Origin: Marinobacter sp. CHS3-4
GTDB taxonomy: Bacteria; Pseudomonadota; Gammaproteobacteria; Pseudomonadales; Oleiphilaceae
DNA length: 64,000 nt
Reading direction: 5' to 3'
Assembly: GCF_030053415.1 (NCBI RefSeq)
Contig: NZ_JASGBJ010000002.1
Span: 868,001 to 932,000 of the forward strand
The position numbers and the translations under genes are program-made. Below, piece by piece: positions 62,513 through 64,000 of this stretch. The notes below the pieces were generated by a model. It was not told where the DNA came from, made no database searches, and saw only the letters and a program-made list of their open reading frames with translations. The stretch's first letter is position 1; each line of letters opens with the position of its first letter.

Positions 62513-64000
62513 TCACGACGATGAGCTTGTCTCAAGCTCCTTTCGCAACATGAACTTCTGAATTTTGCCGGTGGACGTGGTCGGCAACGGGCCGAACACG
62601 ACTTTCTTGGGCACTTTGAAACGGCTAATTTTCTCGCTGCAGAAGCTAATCAAATCGCTTTCCGTCAGGTCGCTGCCCGCGCGCAGCTGAACAAAAGCCG
62701 CCGGCACCTCTCCCCACTTCTGATCCTCCATGGCCACCACGGCGGCCAGTTCAACGTCGGCATGGCGCTGAATGGCTTCTTCCACTTCCAACGACGAGAT
62801 ATTCTCGCCACCGGAAATGATCACGTCTTTCAGCCGGTCGCGAATTTTCAGATAACCGTCCGCTTCCACCACCGCCAGGTCGCCGGAGTGGAACCAGCCC
62901 CCGGCAAAAGCCTCCTGGGTGGCTTGCTCATTGCGCAGGTATCCCTTCATCACAATGTTGCCCCGGAACATAACCTCGCCCATGGTTTTACCGTCCGGCG
63001 GAACCGGCTCCATGGTGGATGGGTCAAGAACCGCCACACCCTCTTCCAGTGGGTAGGTCACTCCCTGGCGACCGTTCAGACGCACGCGTTCTTCCAGAGT
63101 GCATTGCTCCCACTCTTCCTGTTTGGCGCAAACTGTCGCAGGGCCATAGGTTTCCGTCAGGCCGTAGACGTGGGTGAGTTCAACACCGATCTTCTCCATC
63201 CTTTCAAACACCGAGGCCGGCGGCGCAGCACCCGCAATCAATCCAGACACAGGGTGATCGAAAACCTCACCTGCTGCGATGGCAGCGTCAGCGATGGTGG
63301 CGTGAACCACCGGCGCGCCGCAGTAATGGCTGACCTTATGTTGCCGGATCAGTTTGAGAATCTGACCCGCATCCACCCGCCGCAAGCAGACACTGGTGCC
63401 ACCGATGGCTGCCATGGTCCAGGGAAAGCACCAGCCGTTGCAATGGAACATGGGCAGCGTCCACAAATAAGTCACATTCCGGGGCAGGCTCCACGACAAC
63501 ACATTGCTGACGGCGTTCAGGTAGGCACCGCGATGATGGGTAACCACGCCCTTGGGCTTGCCGGTTGTGCCGGAGGTGTATCCCAGGGCAATGGCGTCCC
63601 ATTCGTCCTCCGGTAACTGCCAGTTCTGTGACTCCGGCTGCTTTGCCAGAAGTGCTTCGTATTCCAGGTCGCCCAGCCTTCTTTCATCGCCCTGGCTGGC
63701 ATCCGGTACATTGATAATGACGGGCGCCTCGCCCTCCATCATCGACAGCGCCTTTTCAGCCACATCGCAGAATTCCGTATCAACCAGCACCAAGCGCGAG
63801 CGGCTGTGATCGAGAATGTAGGCAACGGTGGCCGGGTCCAGGCGAATATTAATGGCGTTGAGCACCGCCCCGACCATTGGCACGGCAAAATGCGCTTCGA
63901 AAATGGCCGGGACATTGGGCAGCAACACCGCAACGGTGTCGCCACGGGAGATACCGAAACTCTGCAACACGGAGGCAAGGCGACAACATCGGGAATAGGT
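62513..64000 (-). CDS. Medium/long-chain acyl-CoA synthetase (5' partial)
   Basis: 496 codons to the window edge; the frame continues upstream with TYSRCCRLASVLQSFGIS, so the start is off the window. AMP-binding family: P-loop GYTSGTTGKPKGVVTHHRG, VYGLTETYGPATVC, GWFHSGDLAVVEADGYLKIRDRLKD and the C-terminal catalytic Lys in TTSTGKIQKFML. Similar to AlkK-type synthetases, which activate fatty acids to acyl-CoA for the beta-oxidation genes elsewhere in the window. Confidence 0.93.
   Translation of the reverse strand, partial: TYSRCCRLASVLQSFGISRGDTVAVLLPNVPAIFEAHFAVPMVGAVLNAINIRLDPATVAYILDHSRSRLVLVDTEFCDVAEKALSMMEGEAPVIINVPDASQGDERRLGDLEYEALLAKQPESQNWQLPEDEWDAIALGYTSGTTGKPKGVVTHHRGAYLNAVSNVLSWSLPRNVTYLWTLPMFHCNGWCFPWTMAAIGGTSVCLRRVDAGQILKLIRQHKVSHYCGAPVVHATIADAAIAAGEVFDHPVSGLIAGAAPPASVFERMEKIGVELTHVYGLTETYGPATVCAKQEEWEQCTLEERVRLNGRQGVTYPLEEGVAVLDPSTMEPVPPDGKTMGEVMFRGNIVMKGYLRNEQATQEAFAGGWFHSGDLAVVEADGYLKIRDRLKDVIISGGENISSLEVEEAIQRHADVELAAVVAMEDQKWGEVPAAFVQLRAGSDLTESDLISFCSEKISRFKVPKKVVFGPLPTTSTGKIQKFMLRKELETSSSS

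Overview
The window looks like chromosomal DNA of a marine gammaproteobacterium, most likely Marinobacter or a close relative. This is inferred from the mix of families: a TRAP transporter, an AlkK-type acyl-CoA synthetase, a FabG4-type reductase with MaoC and thiolase, a PEP-CTERM protein, and a fused NAD-dependent formate dehydrogenase. Base composition is moderately GC-rich. The exception is a visibly AT-richer island at about 37.7-46.7 kb. Genes at both ends run off the window.

Region 1 (1-22 kb) is an unusual envelope, redox and signalling locus. It starts with a three-gene electron-transfer module: a cyclic-nucleotide-binding domain fused to a multi-[4Fe-4S] ferredoxin, a membrane protein with two H-x13-H helices (predicted diheme b), and a membrane-anchored decaheme cytochrome c. 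It continues with a possible DUF4384-like membrane protein, a TPR-OmpA protein, a CHASE2 class III nucleotide cyclase, an AgmX/PglI-like periplasmic protein, two LPP20-family proteins, a CsgG-like protein, a small barrel, a WD40-caspase, a pentaheme c554-type cytochrome with an outer-membrane barrel, an EF-hand caspase with a DUF4384-like tail, and a diguanylate cyclase. Five of these genes carry the same TGTCCRTC motif, in the same orientation, 65-111 bp upstream of the start. I read the locus as one regulated system and the best candidate here for something undescribed.

Region 2 (23-36.5 kb) holds a HhH-GPD glycosylase and a one-carbon block. The NAD-formate dehydrogenase is divergent from a DmdA-like tetrahydrofolate methyltransferase, MetF and FolD, with an Lrp-type regulator downstream. 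The likely route is methyl-THF to methylene-THF to formyl-THF, then formate, CO2 and NADH. A GGCT protein, an oxidoreductase/SDR pair, a PEP-CTERM protein and a DUF2799 lipoprotein follow.

Region 3 (37.4-46.9 kb) is a defence island. It contains a Dcm-like C5 methyltransferase, Vsr, an MvaI/BcnI-family endonuclease and an unrecognised protein with a PD-(D/E)XK-like motif, all downstream of a LexA-like box. An OLD-type ATPase/TOPRIM nuclease and a DUF262-DUF1524 protein follow. A broken methyltransferase gene lies at the left edge and a small remnant at the right.

Region 4 (47-64 kb) is ordinary host DNA: a DctPQM TRAP transporter, tRNA-fMet, tRNA-Val and tRNA-Asp, a thiolase/FabG4/MaoC lipid set with an AraC regulator, a FixL/FixJ-like two-component pair overlapping a Lon-like protease, a PilZ protein, isonitrile hydratase, a flavodoxin-like protein and an acyl-CoA synthetase cut by the window end.
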